Source of the DNA: Tupaia tana
Lineage: Eukaryota > Chordata > Mammalia > Scandentia > Tupaiidae
Direction: 5' to 3'
Length of the DNA: 64,000 bases
NCBI GenBank assembly: GCA_026018925.1
Contig: JAKSZU010000009.1
Coordinates: 71,412,949 to 71,476,948 of the forward strand
Shown in pieces: positions 11,421 to 24,693 of the stretch. The notes below the pieces were generated by a model. That model did not search any database, was not told the DNA's origin, and was given only the letters and a program-made list of their open reading frames with translations. A program made the translations under genes and the position numbers. Numbering within the stretch: the stretch's first letter is position 1; every line of letters begins with the position of its first letter.

Positions 11421-13879
11421 TAGCACTATATCTAATTTATGGTTGCTAGACTCTGTGTCAAAATAGAAAAAGAGCATTTCACTTCCAGTTTGATTACATG
11501 TATAGTACTTTGTATGCATGCCTATTGAATAGAAGTACATATTTTCACCAATGTATATAATTCAAGAATACAGCAGCTAAATTAAACTATTTTATTTCCT
11601 CCAAATTGCCTAGGATGAGTTTCAAATCCTTGAAAAAACTCACAAGACAAGCAACTTGGTGTGTAATTTTCAATGTTTAAACATCTTTTTTTTTTTATTT
11701 CAGTGTAACTCACAAAAAGAAATGAATGAATAATCTGAATATTTTGTGGTACTGCCTGGGGTTCCAAGTATGATATGCATTGTCATATTGGAAGATAAAA
11801 ACTTGCTACCAACTAAAGCCCTAGACATGTCAAGATTCTGTATGAAACTACTTAGTATAGTGAACTTTTTTTCCTGGAGCAATCTAATAGGAAGTGAGGA
11901 CAGCAACACATCACTTATGGGAAGGCAGAACAACTGTGATTTGGTTGATAAAGTGCCCTAACCATAGCATTTCTGGCTCCAAGAATAGTCCATGCTTACA
12001 ATAACTATCTTTTCTGAAGTTACAAGAGACTGAGAAAATGAACATGAGCTTTTTGTCACATAGAGATGAGGAAGTTCCACTTCTAGGGAATTGTTTTTTT
12101 CTGTCCTGGAAGAGGATAACCAAGCTACTCAGAAAGCAGTGAAAATGGAGAGGTTTGAAAGTTACATGCACACTGATGTGTGTTCTGCTGCAGCCAGCTT
12201 GCTAATCTTGTAAGGAGTGCAGTGTCATTCACAGGAAATTAAAATTTCAAAGGATGAATTTAGCTATGTAGTGGAGAATGTGCTTTGGTCAAAGAAGACA
12301 CTTTCCATTTGACTTAAAATATATTCATTATATATTTCTCCATTTTTGGTTCAGGATTTCTTGTATAAAACAATACAAGATGAAATTCATAGAAAAAAAA
12401 CACTGCAACGTTTGATGGTATTTTTTTCCTTCCAGTACCAGAATCTGCCTTTGACCTATGAGAAACAATAATATCTGTTGAAGCAACTTCCAACACAGAA
12501 AATTATGTTGTGTAAACTGAAACTAAGAAAATAACATCAGTGTTAACTAGGATATCAAACGTTGATATCCTATTTGACATTGACATTGCAACCATTACAG
12601 AAACTTTGAATAAGTATGGAAACCTCATAACTGGTTCTCTGCAGCTCTACATGAGAGATACATCATTTTTGTTGTTTTTGTTCAGGACAGCAAATCTTCA
12701 CCCTCATTATTTTCTTCCTTGGAGGATTGAGTGACTGTTTCCTAGCCAGAATCAGTCCAAGGAATCAGCACAGTAGAAAGCAAGTCCTTCCTAATGAGAT
12801 TTATTGGATTCCTATCATGTGGATCTGACATTTAATAGGTATAGACTGTGCTTTCAGGCTCTACAGTATTTCCAGCTGATTGCTGAATGTCTCCATTTGG
12901 ATGTTCCTCAGATACCTCATACTTAGTCCAAAAATGAACTAATCCCCCTCCTGAAGCTTTATTCTCCTTCTGCCCCAGGAGGAAAGCTCTTGAGTTTATA
13001 TTCCCTCTTTTCATCTCCCATCAAACTCACAGGACAATAAAATATTCTGAAAATTCCCATAGAAATATAGATCACGCTCTCTACACTACATGGAAATGCT
13101 GGGATATTGTCACTGGAAAGAAAGGCCAGCACATTTTCTCCCAGCAAGTTCACAGGATTGTCTTCTTGGTGTGTCAAAATAGGATTCTTTGTTTTCTCCA
13201 CCAAATTAGCTACATCCCAACCTTATTCTTCAATGAGGAATGAGTATATTTTAATTATCTAAAGAAGTTAAACCTGAGTAGAGAAAGGCTGCTTTACCTT
13301 AAAGATTGTCTTCTCTGAAGAATCTGGAAGATGCAGGTCTACTCCCTCTGAAAATTATGAAGAGCCCTTATTACTGAACAGCAAGGCAGACTATGTCAGT
13401 TATATTTGGATACCTAGCATCCCCTGCTGGACTCTGGGTAGCATTCAGTGCAGAAAATTATGGATACTAGGACTCATGACACATACAAACCAATGGATAG
13501 TAAATTAAGGTTAATGTTTAAAAGTAAGCAGAAAAAAGGTTTTACAGAGAGAAGGACTTACATTTGATCTAGAGTGAAACAAGAGCAAAGAGGAAACAGG
13601 AGGCCCTGGTATTTTGACTTGAAGGTAATTATGCTGAAGAGGGCATCCACGAAAATAAGTCCATGGGAGCCCAAGGCATTTGCTTATATATCCTAGTAAT
13701 CTTGTTGGTTACTTTATTTTTTTCTTTCATTTCCTGAATGATTTAGTAGAAGAATTAGATATATCTTGATTGACTAATAATTTGTAGAGTGATATGAGCA
13801 CTATGATTATTGCCTCTTATCCTGAAGGTAGATAGTAACACAAATCAAAGGGAACTTATTTTGTAGATAGTCCTAAATA
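11421..13879. other. No recognised content
   Basis: About 2.5 kb of unique-looking sequence. Small open frames (longest 86 codons) overlap on both strands and show no family I recognise. No SINE or clear L1 is seen. It could hold very old repeats below visual recognition. Confidence 0.4.
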
Positions 13880-14246
13880 TTCCACCAAAAAACGGTTTTA
13901 TCTAAGAAACAAATTCACTAAAGATGCAGGATACAAAATCAACACACAAAAATCTGTAGTGTTTCTACATGCTAACAAATGAATAGTCTGAAAAGGTAAT
14001 TAGGAAGGTAATCACATTTCTATTACATACAGCACTTAAAGATAACAACCCCTGATTGACAGTATTTACAACAGCATCAAAAAGAATAGAATACTTAGGA
14101 ATAAACTTAACTAACCAAGGAGGGAAGATATTGTACACTGAAAACCATAAAATATTGCTGAAATAAATGAAAGAAGATAGAAATAAATAGAAGGGACATC
14201 CCCTTATTCATGGATTGTAAGACTTAATATTATTAAAATGTCCATA
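13880..14246 (+). mobile_element. Old L1 ORF2 fragment
   Basis: Plus-strand L1 ORF2 thumb region: AAGATGCAGGATACAAAATC, then GGAATAAACTTAACTAACCA and CTTATTCATGGATTGTAAGA. Many stops. Ended by the LTR that follows. Confidence 0.75.
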
Positions 14247-14490
14247 CTACCTGTGTTAGAGTTCTCCAGGGAAACAGAACCAATAGGATGTATTAATAAA
14301 TACATATTCATTTACTTATTATAAGGATTTGGCTCATGGTTATGCAAGCTGATAAATCTTAAACTATGCAGTCAGCAACCTGGAGACCCAGGAGAGCCCA
14401 TAGTATATAGTTCTGGTCCAAGTCCAAAATCTGAGAATCAAGAGAGTATGACAGGCTCAAGACCAGTAAGAGCAGGTGTTTCAGGTTCAG
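14247..14490 (+). mobile_element. MaLR-like LTR fragment (fossil)
   Basis: Opens TGTGTTAGAGTTCTCCAGGG with AACAGAACCAATAGGATG and CTGGAGACCCAGGAGAGCC, typical of an old mammalian LTR of MLT/MST style. Only the left part is present; an L1 end follows. Confidence 0.45.
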
Positions 14491-15265
14491 TTTTTTGTTT
14501 AATATTTTTTTTTTACATTCAATCACTGTGTATCATTACAGCATAACAAATAAATTTTCCCATCATGAATACACTGTATATTGGTTCAGTCAAAGATATT
14601 ACCATACACATTATCATCAACAGATAATTTTTAAATTTTTGTTTCTTAAATGTTTTGTTTCTCTTTTTCCTCTTGATTCCCTCTCTCTTGCCCTCTCTCA
14701 TTTCCCATGCTTCCCCCGCAGTATCTCTAACATTAACAGATGCTCTCCATTCTTTTATACCTCCCAATTTTTCCATTTCTACCATAGTGTTGTGACATTC
14801 AGTATATATTGAATGGGGATGTACGATTTCTCTCTTTTACAGTCTGGCTTGCTTTACTTAGTAGAAATATTCCATATTTGTCAACTTTCTATCAAATGCC
14901 ACGGTCTCATTTTTTGTTTGTTTGTTTGCTTGTTTGTTTTATGGCTGAGTAGTATTCTACAGTGTATATGTACCACACTTTTTCAATCCATTCAGCTGTT
15001 CATGGGCATTTGGGTTGGTTCCATATCTTAGTAATTGTAAATAATGCTGCAATAAACATAGATGTGCAAGTGTTTTTCAGATTATGTGTTTTCCTAACCT
15101 TTGGGTAGATACCCAGGAGTGAAAATGCTGGATAACATGATAGTTCTATTTGTAGGTGCTTGAGGAACGTCCATATTGTACTCCACAGTGACTGCACTAA
15201 TTTACAATTCCACCAACAGTGTAAGAGATTCCCCTTTTCTCCACAGCCTCACCTGCACTTTTCAT
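14491..15265 (-). mobile_element. L1 3' end, 5' truncated
   Basis: Reverse L1: T-rich tail at 14508-14516, 3' UTR, then the ORF2 C-terminal region with ATGGCTGAGTAGTATTC and GGGTAGATACCCAGGAGTG. Truncated at about 15265. Confidence 0.85.
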
Positions 15266-15755
15266 TCTTTATTTTTTTTAAAGTTCAAGACAAAGAGTCC
15301 TTTACTTCTAAACGATTATCACTACACCAAGTAATAACATGTAACAAGTTTATGAATTCTATCAACTTGTATTTTGATTAAGCAGCCCAAACGATTACAC
15401 TAGTAGTCACTGTTCTAACCATCAGCTGGAATGGACTACTTTAAGGCTGGCTGCTGCTTTGCACAGTTAAAAGTAACTATTTACTAGTTTTTCAAAGATA
15501 AAACTCCTGATATTCAAGAAAACATTAGGAAAAATTATTATTTTAAAGAATTATTTTTTATTTTTAAAAATTTTATTTATTATCATAATTTTTATATTAC
15601 ATTTAATCACATATCTTTACAATGTAGTACATTTCTTTTTCCAGGACAATTATCACGCATATCAGTCAAGACAAAGACATCATCATCATTCTCAAATAGC
15701 TTTTCATCAGATTTTTAGATTATTACTGTTATTATTTGTTCTCATTATTATTATT
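15266..15755. other. Unassigned, with possible L1 3' UTR remnant
   Basis: 15266-15550 resembles transcript-like sequence in reverse but I cannot name it. 15590-15650 resembles the 3' UTR tail of the local L1 family (ATTTAATCACATATCTTTAC). Confidence 0.35.
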
Positions 15756-16009
15756 TTTTTTGGAGAGGTTTTTGCTATAGGGTGCATGTACTCGCCAGAC
15801 AGACAGAGAGAGACAGAGAGACAGAAAGCGAGAAATCACCCCCCAGAGGGGATGGCCACGCCACAACCACTTCTCCATTCTCCTCTCGGGATCTTGGGCA
15901 TGCATGCACACACGCCCCGCATCAGTTTAAGCCACCGGGTCCTGGACTTGAACTGCAGTCGACTACATGGGAGTCCAGCGACATAGCCATTATGCTAACT
16001 GCTGGTCCC
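15756..16009 (-). mobile_element. tRNA-derived SINE, young type
   Basis: Reverse full-length copy placed in the T-rich tail of the long L1 that follows. Confidence 0.88.
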
Positions 16010-17277
16010 TATTTTCATTATTTTTTAAACATTCAATCACTATGTATCATTTGACTTATAAAGAGAGTTTACTCAACATGAAGTACTTCTCAGATCAGTC
16101 CAGTTGAGAATATTATACATGTTATCATCAACAGGTAATAAACCATTTCTGTGTCCCACTAAAGTCATGCCTCTCTATTAGTTTTTTGCTATCCTTCTCC
16201 ATAATCTTCCCTTCTACCCCCAACCAGGTTCCACACTGTCTTCATCATACATAACTATTTTCATTGCTTTTATGTCCTCCAATATTTCAATCTCTACCAT
16301 AGAGTGCACATAGTTGGTATATATTAAGTGGATACATACAATTTCTTTCTTTTATATCCTGGCTTGCTTCACTCAGCAATAGATCTTTCATATTTGACTA
16401 TTTTCTATCAAATGCTAGGATCTTGTTTTTTTTTATTGCTGAATACTATTTTATAGAATCTATATGCCACACATTTTTCCATTCATTCATCTGTTCATGG
16501 ACATTTTGGTTGGTTACATATCTTAGTGATCATGAGTAATGTTACAATAAACATTGATGTCCAACTGAGCATCTCCTGTTCTTTGGGTATGTACTCAGAA
16601 GTGGGATTGCTGGATCAAATGATAGTTCTATTTGTAGATCTTTGAGGAACATCCATATTGTTTTTCACAGTGGCTGGACCAGTTTACATTCCCACCAACG
16701 ATGTAGGAGGGTTACCCTTTCACCACATCCCTGACAACACTTATCACATTTTGTATTTTTAATCTTTGCCATTCTGACAGAGGTTAGATGGTATTTCATT
16801 ATTGTTTTAATATGCATCTCCCTTATGATGAGTGATGTTGAGCATTTCCTCATATGCTTTTTGCCTGTTCATATGTCTTCTTTAGAGAGATTTTTGTTCC
16901 ACTTATTTTTCCATCTTTTAATTGGGTTAGATTTTTTTTGAGTAAGTTGCTTGAATTCCCTGTGTATTCTGGTTATCAGTCCTTTGTCTGAGGCATATTC
17001 TACAAAAATATCCTCCCATCCTGAGGATTATTGATTCACACTAATTACTGTGTCCTTTTATGTGCAGAAACATCTTAATGTGACATAGTCCCACTTGTCT
17101 ATTTTATGGATTATTGCCTGTGCTTTGAGAGTCTTATTTAAGAAGTCTTTGTCTACTGCAATGTCTCCCAGAGTTTTCCCAGTGTTTACCACCAGTAGAT
17201 TTGTAGTTTGAGGTCTTAGGTTCAGATCTTTGACCCATTTTGAGTTGATTTTTGCTAATAGTGAATTTGGGTATTCA

Positions 17278-17538
17278 GGGACCAGCAGTTAGCGTAATGG
17301 CTATGTCGCTGGACTCCCACGTAGTCGACCGCGGTTCATGTCCCAGACCCGGTGGCTTAAAACTCACGCCGGGCGCGTGTGCGTGCGTGCCCAAGATCCT
17401 GAGAGGAGAATGGAGGAGAAGGGATTGTGGAGTGGCCATCCCACCTGGGGGGTGATTTCTCTCTTTCTGTCTCTCTCTGTCTGTCTGGCGAGAGCATGCG
17501 CCCTATAGCAAAAACCTCTAAAAGGAAAAAAAAGAAAA
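17278..17538 (+). mobile_element. tRNA-derived SINE, young type
   Basis: Head GGGACCAGCAGTTAGCG, CpG-rich (GGGCGCGTGTGCGTGCG), ending AAAACCTCTAAAAGG. Opposite in strand to its host L1. Confidence 0.92.
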
Positions 17539-19329
17539 GATGATTCAGTTTCATTTTGCAAGTGGATACCCAGTTTTTCTAGCCCCATTTACTCAAGAGG
17601 TTTTCCTTTTCCCAATGGATTGACTAGTATCCTTTGTCAAAAACCAGTTGCTGTAAGCTTTGGGGTTTATTTCTGGAGACTCTATTCTATTCCATTGGTC
17701 GACCTGTCCATTTTTGTGCCAATACCAAGTTGTTTAGATTATCACAGCTTTATAGTATATTTTGGGATCAGGCAGTGATATGCCACCCACTCCACGCTTT
17801 GGCAATACAAGGTCTTTTAAGATTCCAGAAAAATTCTATGCCTTTTCTAGATCTGTGAAGAATGTCTCTGGTATTCTAATTGGAATTGTGTTAAATATGT
17901 ACATTAATTTGGGTAAAATTGCCATTTGGATTATGTTAATTCTTCCAATTCGGGAACATGGGATGTCTTTCTCCTTTTTTATGTCATTTTCAGTATCTTT
18001 TTAAAGATTTTCCAAATTTTCTTTGTAAAGGTCTTTGACTTCCTTATGTTTAGTCCTAGGTATCTTGTATATTTTGTGGCTATGGTAAAAGGGATTCCTT
18101 CCTTCAGCTCGACTTCATTCAACTTGTTTGTATATAGATATGCTATAGATTTTTGGATATTTATTTTATATCCTGCCACTTTACTGTATTCATTTATTAT
18201 TTTGAAAAGTTTTTTCATGCAAAATTTTGGGGCTTCTAAATAGACCATCATGTCATCAGCAAATAAAGATGTTTTCAATTCTTCTTTGCATGTTTGAATG
18301 ATTTCTGATTGCATTGGCTAAGATTTCCAGTACTATATTAAAAAACAGTGGAGAAAGTGGGCAGCCTTGTTTACTACCAGTTTTCAGTTCCCCATTCAGT
18401 TTATACTTAGCTGTAGGTTAGCCATAGGTTTTTATATATGACTTTTATTGTGTTGAGAAATGACTCTTCTATACCAATCTGACTGAGAGTCCTAATCAAG
18501 AAGGATGTTGTATTTTATCAAATGCTTTCTCTGCATCAATTGAAATGATCATATGTTTTTATCTTTCTTTCAGTTAATATGGTATGTTATATTTGTTGTC
18601 TTCCATATGTTGAACCACCCTTGCATCCCTGGAATAAAACCTACCTGGTCATGATGAATAATCTTTTTTATATGTTGTTGGATATGATTTGAAAGGATCT
18701 TGTTGGGAATTTTTGCGTCTATATTTATCAGAGATATTGGTCTGTAGTTTTCCTTTCTGGTCATTTCTTATCTGTTTTGGAAATCAGGATGATGGAGGCT
18801 TCATAAAATGAATTTGGAAGGTTTCTTTCCTTCTGTATCTTTAGGAATAATTTGAGTAGGATAGGGATTAACTCTTCCTTAAAAGTTTTGAAGAATTCAG
18901 AAGTGAAGCCATCCAAACCTGGGCTTTTCTTTGTTGGGAGGTTATTTATTACTGATTTAATCTCATGGCTTGTTATGGGTCTATTCAGGTTCTCTATGTC
19001 TTCCTGATTCAATCTTGGTATATTATATGCATCCAGGAATTTGTCCAACTCCTCTATGTTCTCTTGTTTGTTGGCATATAGTTGCTCACAGTATCCTCTA
19101 ATGATATTTGTATTTCTATTGTGTCTGTGATAATGTTGCCTGTTTCATCATGTATTTGAATTATCTGGTTTCTTTCTTTCTTCTTCTTTATCAGTCTAGC
19201 TAATGGTGTGTTGATCTTGTTAATCTTCTCAAAGAACCATCTTTTGCATTCATTTATTTTCTGTATAGTTTATTTTCTATTTCATTTATTTCTGCTTGAA
19301 TATTTATTGTTTATTTTCTCCTGGCTTTT

Positions 19330-19606
19330 TTTTTTTTTTTTTTTTTTTTTTTGGAGAGGTTTTTCGCTATAGGGCACGTGCGCTCGCCAGATAGACAGAG
19401 AGAGACATAGAGACAGAAAGCGAGAAATCACCCCCCAGAGAGGATGGTCACACCGCAATCCCTTCTCCTCCATTCTCCTCTCGGGATCTTGGGCACGCAC
19501 GCACACACGCCCAGCGTGAGCTGTAAGCCACCGGGTCCGAGACGCAAACCGCGGTCGAATACGTGGGAGTCCAGCGACATAGCCATTACGCTAACTGCTG
19601 GTTCCC
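19330..19606 (-). mobile_element. tRNA-derived SINE, young type
   Basis: Reverse copy with a T tail of about 25 bases. 14-bp TSD TTCTCCTGGCTTTT at 19316-19329 and 19607-19620. High CpG content suggests a recent insertion. Confidence 0.95.
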
Positions 19607-20309
19607 TTCTCCTGGCTTTTTTGTTTTGTTTTGTTTTTCCGACTCCCTGAGGCGTGATATTAGGTTGCCTATTTGTCACCTTTCCATCTTTTTCTTATTT
19701 GTACTAATTGCTATGAATTTCTCTCCTATGACTGCTTTTCCATGTTCCATTGATTTTGAAAACGTGTATACTCGTCATCATTTGTTTCCACAAATTTTTT
19801 GATTTCAGACTTAATTTCTTTAGTAGTGAAGAAGCCATTCAGAAGTAGGTTGTTTAGTTTCCATGTGTTTTTGTATTTCTGAGGGTGTTTCTTGAAATTA
19901 ATATTGAGTTTAATTCCATCATGGTCAGAGAAGATGCTGGATACAGTTTCTATGCCTTTGAATCTGTAAAGTCTTGATTTTTGTCCTATCATATGGTCAA
20001 TCTTTGAAAAGGTTCCATGCCAGGGTGAGAAAAATATATATTCTGTGGTCTTATGGTGGAAAATTATACAGATGTCTGTCAAGCCCATTTGATTTATAGT
20101 ATCATTTAGATCCTGTATCTCTCTATTTTTTTGTCTAGAAGATCTGTTTAAAGGATATGTTGGGGTGTATAGATACCCAAGAATTATAGTGCTGCACCCT
20201 ATCTCTCCTTTTAGCTCCAGTAGTCTTTCCTTCACATATTTAGGTGCTCCTGAGTTGGGTGCATAGATATTTATAAGTTTTATGTCTTCTTGATGAATTA
20301 GCACATTAA

Positions 20310-20568
20310 ACTTTTTTTTTCAGAGAGGTTTTTGCTATAGGGTGCATACACTCGCCAGACAGAGAGAGACAGAGAGACAGAAAGCGAGAAATCACCCCCT
20401 GGGGGGATGGCCATGCCACAATCCCTTCTCCTCCATTCTCCTCTCGGGATCTTGAGCATGCACGCACATGTGCCCGACGTGAGTTTTAAGCTACCGGATC
20501 CAGGACGCAAACCACGGTAGACTACATGGGAGTCTAGCGACATAGCCATTACGCTAACTGCTGGTTCC
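20310..20568 (-). mobile_element. tRNA-derived SINE, young type
   Basis: Reverse copy with TSD AGCACATTAA at 20300-20309 and 20569-20578, inside L1 ORF2. Confidence 0.93.
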
Positions 20569-22349
20569 AGCACATTAACTTTTATATAATGCCCTTGTTT
20601 GTCTCTTCTTACAGTCTTTGTCTTGAAGCTTATATTGTCTGAAATCAGTATTGCAACTCCAGCTCATTTTTTATTTCTATTTTCATAGAATGTCTTTTTC
20701 CAGACCTTCACTTTTAGCCTATGTATGTCTTTATCCATAAGGTGTTTTCTTTGTAGGTAACAGATAATGGGTTTCTGTTGTTTTTTCATCCATTCAGCCA
20801 GTTTGTGTCTCTTAATTGGAGAATTTAATCCATTAACATTTAATAGTATTATTGATGTTTCCAGACCCGTCCCTATCATTAAGTGAGCCACTTTCTTGGT
20901 TGTTTTTGTTGTCCTATAATTCTCCATCTGACTTTTTAATTTTCCTGGTATAGCACTCCCTTCAGAACCTCTTGAATAGCTGGTCTGGAATTGGTAAATT
21001 CTTTCAGTTTTTTTTTTTTTTATCTGAGAATGTTTTTATTTATTTGTTTATTTACTTACTTATTTTCCTATATGAAGGCTAATCTTGCCAGATATAGTAT
21101 TCTGTGTTGAAATTGTTTTTCATGTAACACTTTGACTATATTTCCCCATTCTTTCCTTGCCTGCGTTGTTTCTGATGAGAGGTCCGGTGTTAGCCTGATG
21201 GGATAACCTTTGTAACTAACTTGATGTTTCTCTCTTGCCCGTTTTAGTATCTTGTCTTTGTCTGTGGTTTTGGCCAATCTGGCTATGATGTACCTTGGAG
21301 AGGATCTTCTTGAGTTGATTCTATTTGGGGTTCTATGTATTTCTTTGGTCCAGATTTTTGAATGCCTCTCCAGGTTTGGAAAGTTTTCTTCCAGGATTTC
21401 ATGGAATAGATTATCAATGTCCTTATTATTTTCTTTCTTTTCTGGGATACCAGTTATCCAGATGTTGGGGCGCTAGATGGTATCTAGTATTTCTCGTATA
21501 TTATCCACATTTTTCTTGGTTCTTTCCTCAGTCTTTTTGATATTTTTTCTAGGTCAGAGGTCTTGTCTTCCACATTCAAGATTCGATCTTCTGTGTGATA
21601 GAATCTACTTTTAATACTTTCAAAGGAGGTTTTAATTTCTTGTATCACATTCTTCATCCTTAACAATTCCATTTGATTCTTTTATATGGTATCTATTTCT
21701 TCTTTCAAATCGTGAAAGGATTTCCTCATCTCCTGGAGTTTGATGCCTCTTTTCTCTTGCATCTCAGTTAGTTTGGTCACTACAAATATTCTGAATTGCT
21801 TATCTGACATTTCCAGAATTTTCATTGTGTTGTTTTGTGGGTGGTACAGAATTGATGCTTTCCCTTGTGGAAGAGACATTTTGTTGGTTGCTCATGTTTC
21901 TTTTGCCTCTGTGATTATCCCTAGTCATCTGGTGCTCTATAAGTTCCTTCCTAAATTATTCAAGATTCAAATGTGTGCAGTGGAGAAAATTGGTGATCTC
22001 TCTTCTGCTCTGCCACCCTGTTGCTTACCAGCACCCTGTATTTTTGTCACTTGCTCTGGGTGACCAAAGTCCTCCCTGTTTCTAAAGAACAGGTGTACCT
22101 GAAACTGAGCTACTGAGTCAACTCAGGAGTAAAGAAAGGATCGCACCGCGTGTGTGTGCACTGCATGCCATCCAGAATTCGGATGTCCTGAGAGTTCAAA
22201 GGCAAGTGAGATTGAGGATGAGCCATGGGTCCAGGACATTAGGCTGTGCAGCCACAGGCAGCCTGGTGTCAGGTAAGGCCGTACACTTCAACTGGTATCC
22301 CGGATTGGGCAGGGATGGGCACAAGTTCATCTTAAAGTCCCAAGACACC

Positions 22350-23090
22350 AGGCAAACATTATTTAATCCCTTTCTTTCTTCAAAGAATTTCCTTTTTACT
22401 AGATCTAAAAAAGAAAAAAGTTAACATTAACATATGTGTTGTTTGAGCAAAAGGCATAGTAAAAACAATATATACCTATTAAATTTCTAAGAAATATGAA
22501 GTAAAAAGAGAAATCTTTGGATAATTCTAAGTCTGTACAAAGAAGTTAGATTTGCTACTCTGCAAAAGGTGAAGGGACCTGCTATATAATATACAGAAAT
22601 AATTTAAAGCCTTTCCCAAGAATATAACTGGAGCCCTGTAAAGCCTCATATTTCATAAGGCATCTGGAATGCCAATCCATGAGACAGGCACTCATTCTTC
22701 TCTTATCCATTTATGTGGTACTTTTTATGGATTTCTGGCTGGATGTCACAGACAAATGCTAAGATTTTATTCAAGATTCCATCCCTGTTCTGTAGGAAGT
22801 AGTTCTGGAGGGTGGTCATCTTCTCCTGTGTCTCCTTCCCCACTTCAGTGCTGCAACTACCATCCCAGAGTCAGAACTCCCTTCGACTTGAACTCTTTCT
22901 CCCTCTGCAGTTGGTACTATTCAGTTTCAGCCTGAGGTTTTATGGCCTGCTTCAGCCTCCAGTTCTTTCACTTGAGGTCCCCAGATACCTTCTTCCTGGC
23001 CAGCTTCTCAGACTGCAGCAACTGCTGGATTCCTTGAGACTGGATAGCCCTGGCGGCAGTGATTCTGAGGCCCACTGCTTCAGCCTTAAT
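22350..23090 (-). pseudogene. ATP6V1G1: ATP6V1G1 processed pseudogene
   Basis: Reverse-strand intronless copy of the V-ATPase peripheral-stalk subunit G1 mRNA. The reading region is about 23059-22703. Near the start it gives SQSQGIQQLLQ (the parent begins ASQSQGIQQLLQAEK). Near the end it gives DIQPEIHKKYHING-stop, against DIRPEIHENYRING in the parent as I recall it, with the stop at 22705-22703. The start codon is lost (AGG) and small indels and stops break the middle, so no protein is made. The part below 22703 is probably its 3' UTR. It lies directly beyond the 5' end of the long L1. Parent identity is from memory of the family and is quite sure given two anchored ends. Confidence 0.85.
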
Positions 23091-23124
23091 TGACTAGAGG
23101 GTCCCTTGGATTGGCTGACCTCTT

Positions 23125-23380
23125 TATTTTATTTTATGTTGCTATAGGGCGCGTGTGCTTGTCAGACAGACAGAGAGAGATAGAGAGACAGAAAGCGAGA
23201 AATCACCCCCCAGAGGGGATGGCCATGCCGCAATCCCTTCTCCTCCATTCTCCTCTCGGGATCCTGGGCATACACGCACATGTGCCCGGCGTGAGTTTTA
23301 AGCCACCTGGTCTGGGACGCGAACCGCGGTTGACTACGTGGGAGTCCAGTGACATAGCCATTACGCTAACTGCTGGTCCC
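23125..23380 (-). mobile_element. tRNA-derived SINE, young type
   Basis: Reverse copy with TSD ACCTCTT at 23118-23124 and 23381-23387. Confidence 0.9.
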
Positions 23381-23387
23381 ACCTCTT

Positions 23388-23572
23388 CATTTTTTCATCT
23401 TAGCCATTCTAACTAGAGTTAGGTGGTATCTCATTGTGATTTTGATCTTCATCTCCCTTATGATAAAAGATGTTGAGCATTTTTTCATATGCTTTTTGGA
23501 TGTTCATATATCTTCCTTAGAGAATTGTCTGTTTAGCTCATTTGCCCATCTTTTAACTGGCTTGATTATTTT
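23388..23572 (-). mobile_element. L1 ORF2 end fragment
   Basis: Reverse L1: TAGGTGGTATCTCATTGTG and TTGCCCATCTTTTAACTGG. It meets an opposite-strand L1 at about 23573. Confidence 0.8.
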
Positions 23573-23880
23573 GGACACTCTGTGGAATGATCAAAATTGG
23601 CAAAATTAACCATACTACTCAAAGCAATCTATAGACTTGATATAATCCTTATCAAGATTCTAATGGCATTTTTCTTACACAAATAGTAAAGCATACCAAA
23701 TTTACTCGGAATTCCAAAGAACTTAGAGTAGCCAAAACAGTCATAAAAAATAAAAATTAAATTGGAGGACTCTTACTTTCTCATTTAAAAATTTAACACA
23801 AAGCTACAGTAATTGAGAGTGTAGTATTGACATAAAGAAGGACTGATAGAACAGAATAGAGATGCCAGAAATTAATTCTT

Positions 23881-24693
23881 TTTTTTTTCATTTCATTTTC
23901 TTCCATACATTCAATCACATTATTATTTGTCTTACAAAATGGATATTTCAACAGATGACCATTTCTCCCTAGTACTGTTGATAAAACTACAAAATATCTT
24001 CAACAGATAATACCACACCTCTTTGTTCCATTAATGCTTTTCCTCCCTGTCCCTCCTCCAAATGTCCTACTTCAGACCCTCCTCTTTCCCACACACTATA
24101 TCTGGTATTTACATCTATATACTGCATTTCTATATTCTTTAGACAATTAGTTTCAGTCATAGAGTGCAGACACTCGGTATATATTAAGTAGGGGCATACA
24201 ATGCCTCTCCTTCATAGCATGGCTTGCTTCACTCAGCTGTAAGTCTTCCACATTCATCCACTTCCTGTCAAAAGCCAGGGGTTTGTTGTTTTTTATGGAT
24301 GAATAGTATTCCATTGAATATATGTGCCACAGTTTGTAAGAGAAATGCAGATCAAAACAACAATGAGATATCACCTAACCCCAGTCAGCATGTCTAAGAT
24401 TAAAAAAACAAAAAATGATAAGTGCTGGCGAGGGTGTGGTGAAAAGGGAACTCTCTTACACTGCTGGTGGGAATGTAAATTGGTCCAACCACTGTGGAGA
24501 ACAATTTGGAGATTCCTCAAAAATGTACAAATAGAACTACCATATGATCCAGCAATCCCACTCCTTGGTATCTACCCAAAGGACAGAAGAATACTTTATC
24601 GGAAAAGTGCTTGCACATCGATGTTTATTGCGGCACTTTTCACGATTGCTAAGTCATGGAAGCAACCCAAATGCCCACAAACTGATGAATGGT
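23881..24693 (-). mobile_element. Twin-primed (5'-inverted) L1 insertion
   Basis: Left part 23881-24333 is the reverse-strand L1 3' end (T-rich tail, 3' UTR, ORF2 end). Right part 24334-24693 is L1 ORF2 in the forward strand (AACCCCAGTCAGCATGTC to ATGCCCACAAACTGATGAAT). The whole is bounded by a perfect 15-bp TSD CAGAAATTAATTCTT at 23866-23880 and 24694-24708. This is the signature of twin priming during L1 target-primed reverse transcription. The right part still reads as a 128-codon frame (24324-24710) with the conserved [15 protein letters not shown] stretch, so the insertion is fairly young. Confidence 0.95.

Larger units (their letters stand above)
16010..22340 (-). mobile_element. Near full-length L1 LINE
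   Basis: Minus-strand L1: 5' UTR (about 22340-21880), ORF1 (about 21879-21000), ORF2 (about 20900-16650), 3' UTR (to 16010). ORF1 shows the coiled-coil start KQFRIFVVTKLTEMQEKR and the C-terminal GYPIRLTPDLSSETTQARK. ORF2 shows the endonuclease start LNVNGLNSPIKRHKLAEWM, DLNDTINQMGLTDI, and an RT core with intact FADDMMVYL (within 18314-17979). Stops and shifts break both ORFs, so it is dead, but it is better kept than the copy at 1-4060. Three SINEs interrupt it (17278, 19330, 20310). It is about 5.5 kb without them, close to a whole L1. Confidence 0.92.

Noticed and set aside
11582-12171. Overlapping frames of 61-86 codons as possible exons
   Set aside because: No splice-site pattern, codon bias or recognised family; frames overlap on both strands as expected by chance.
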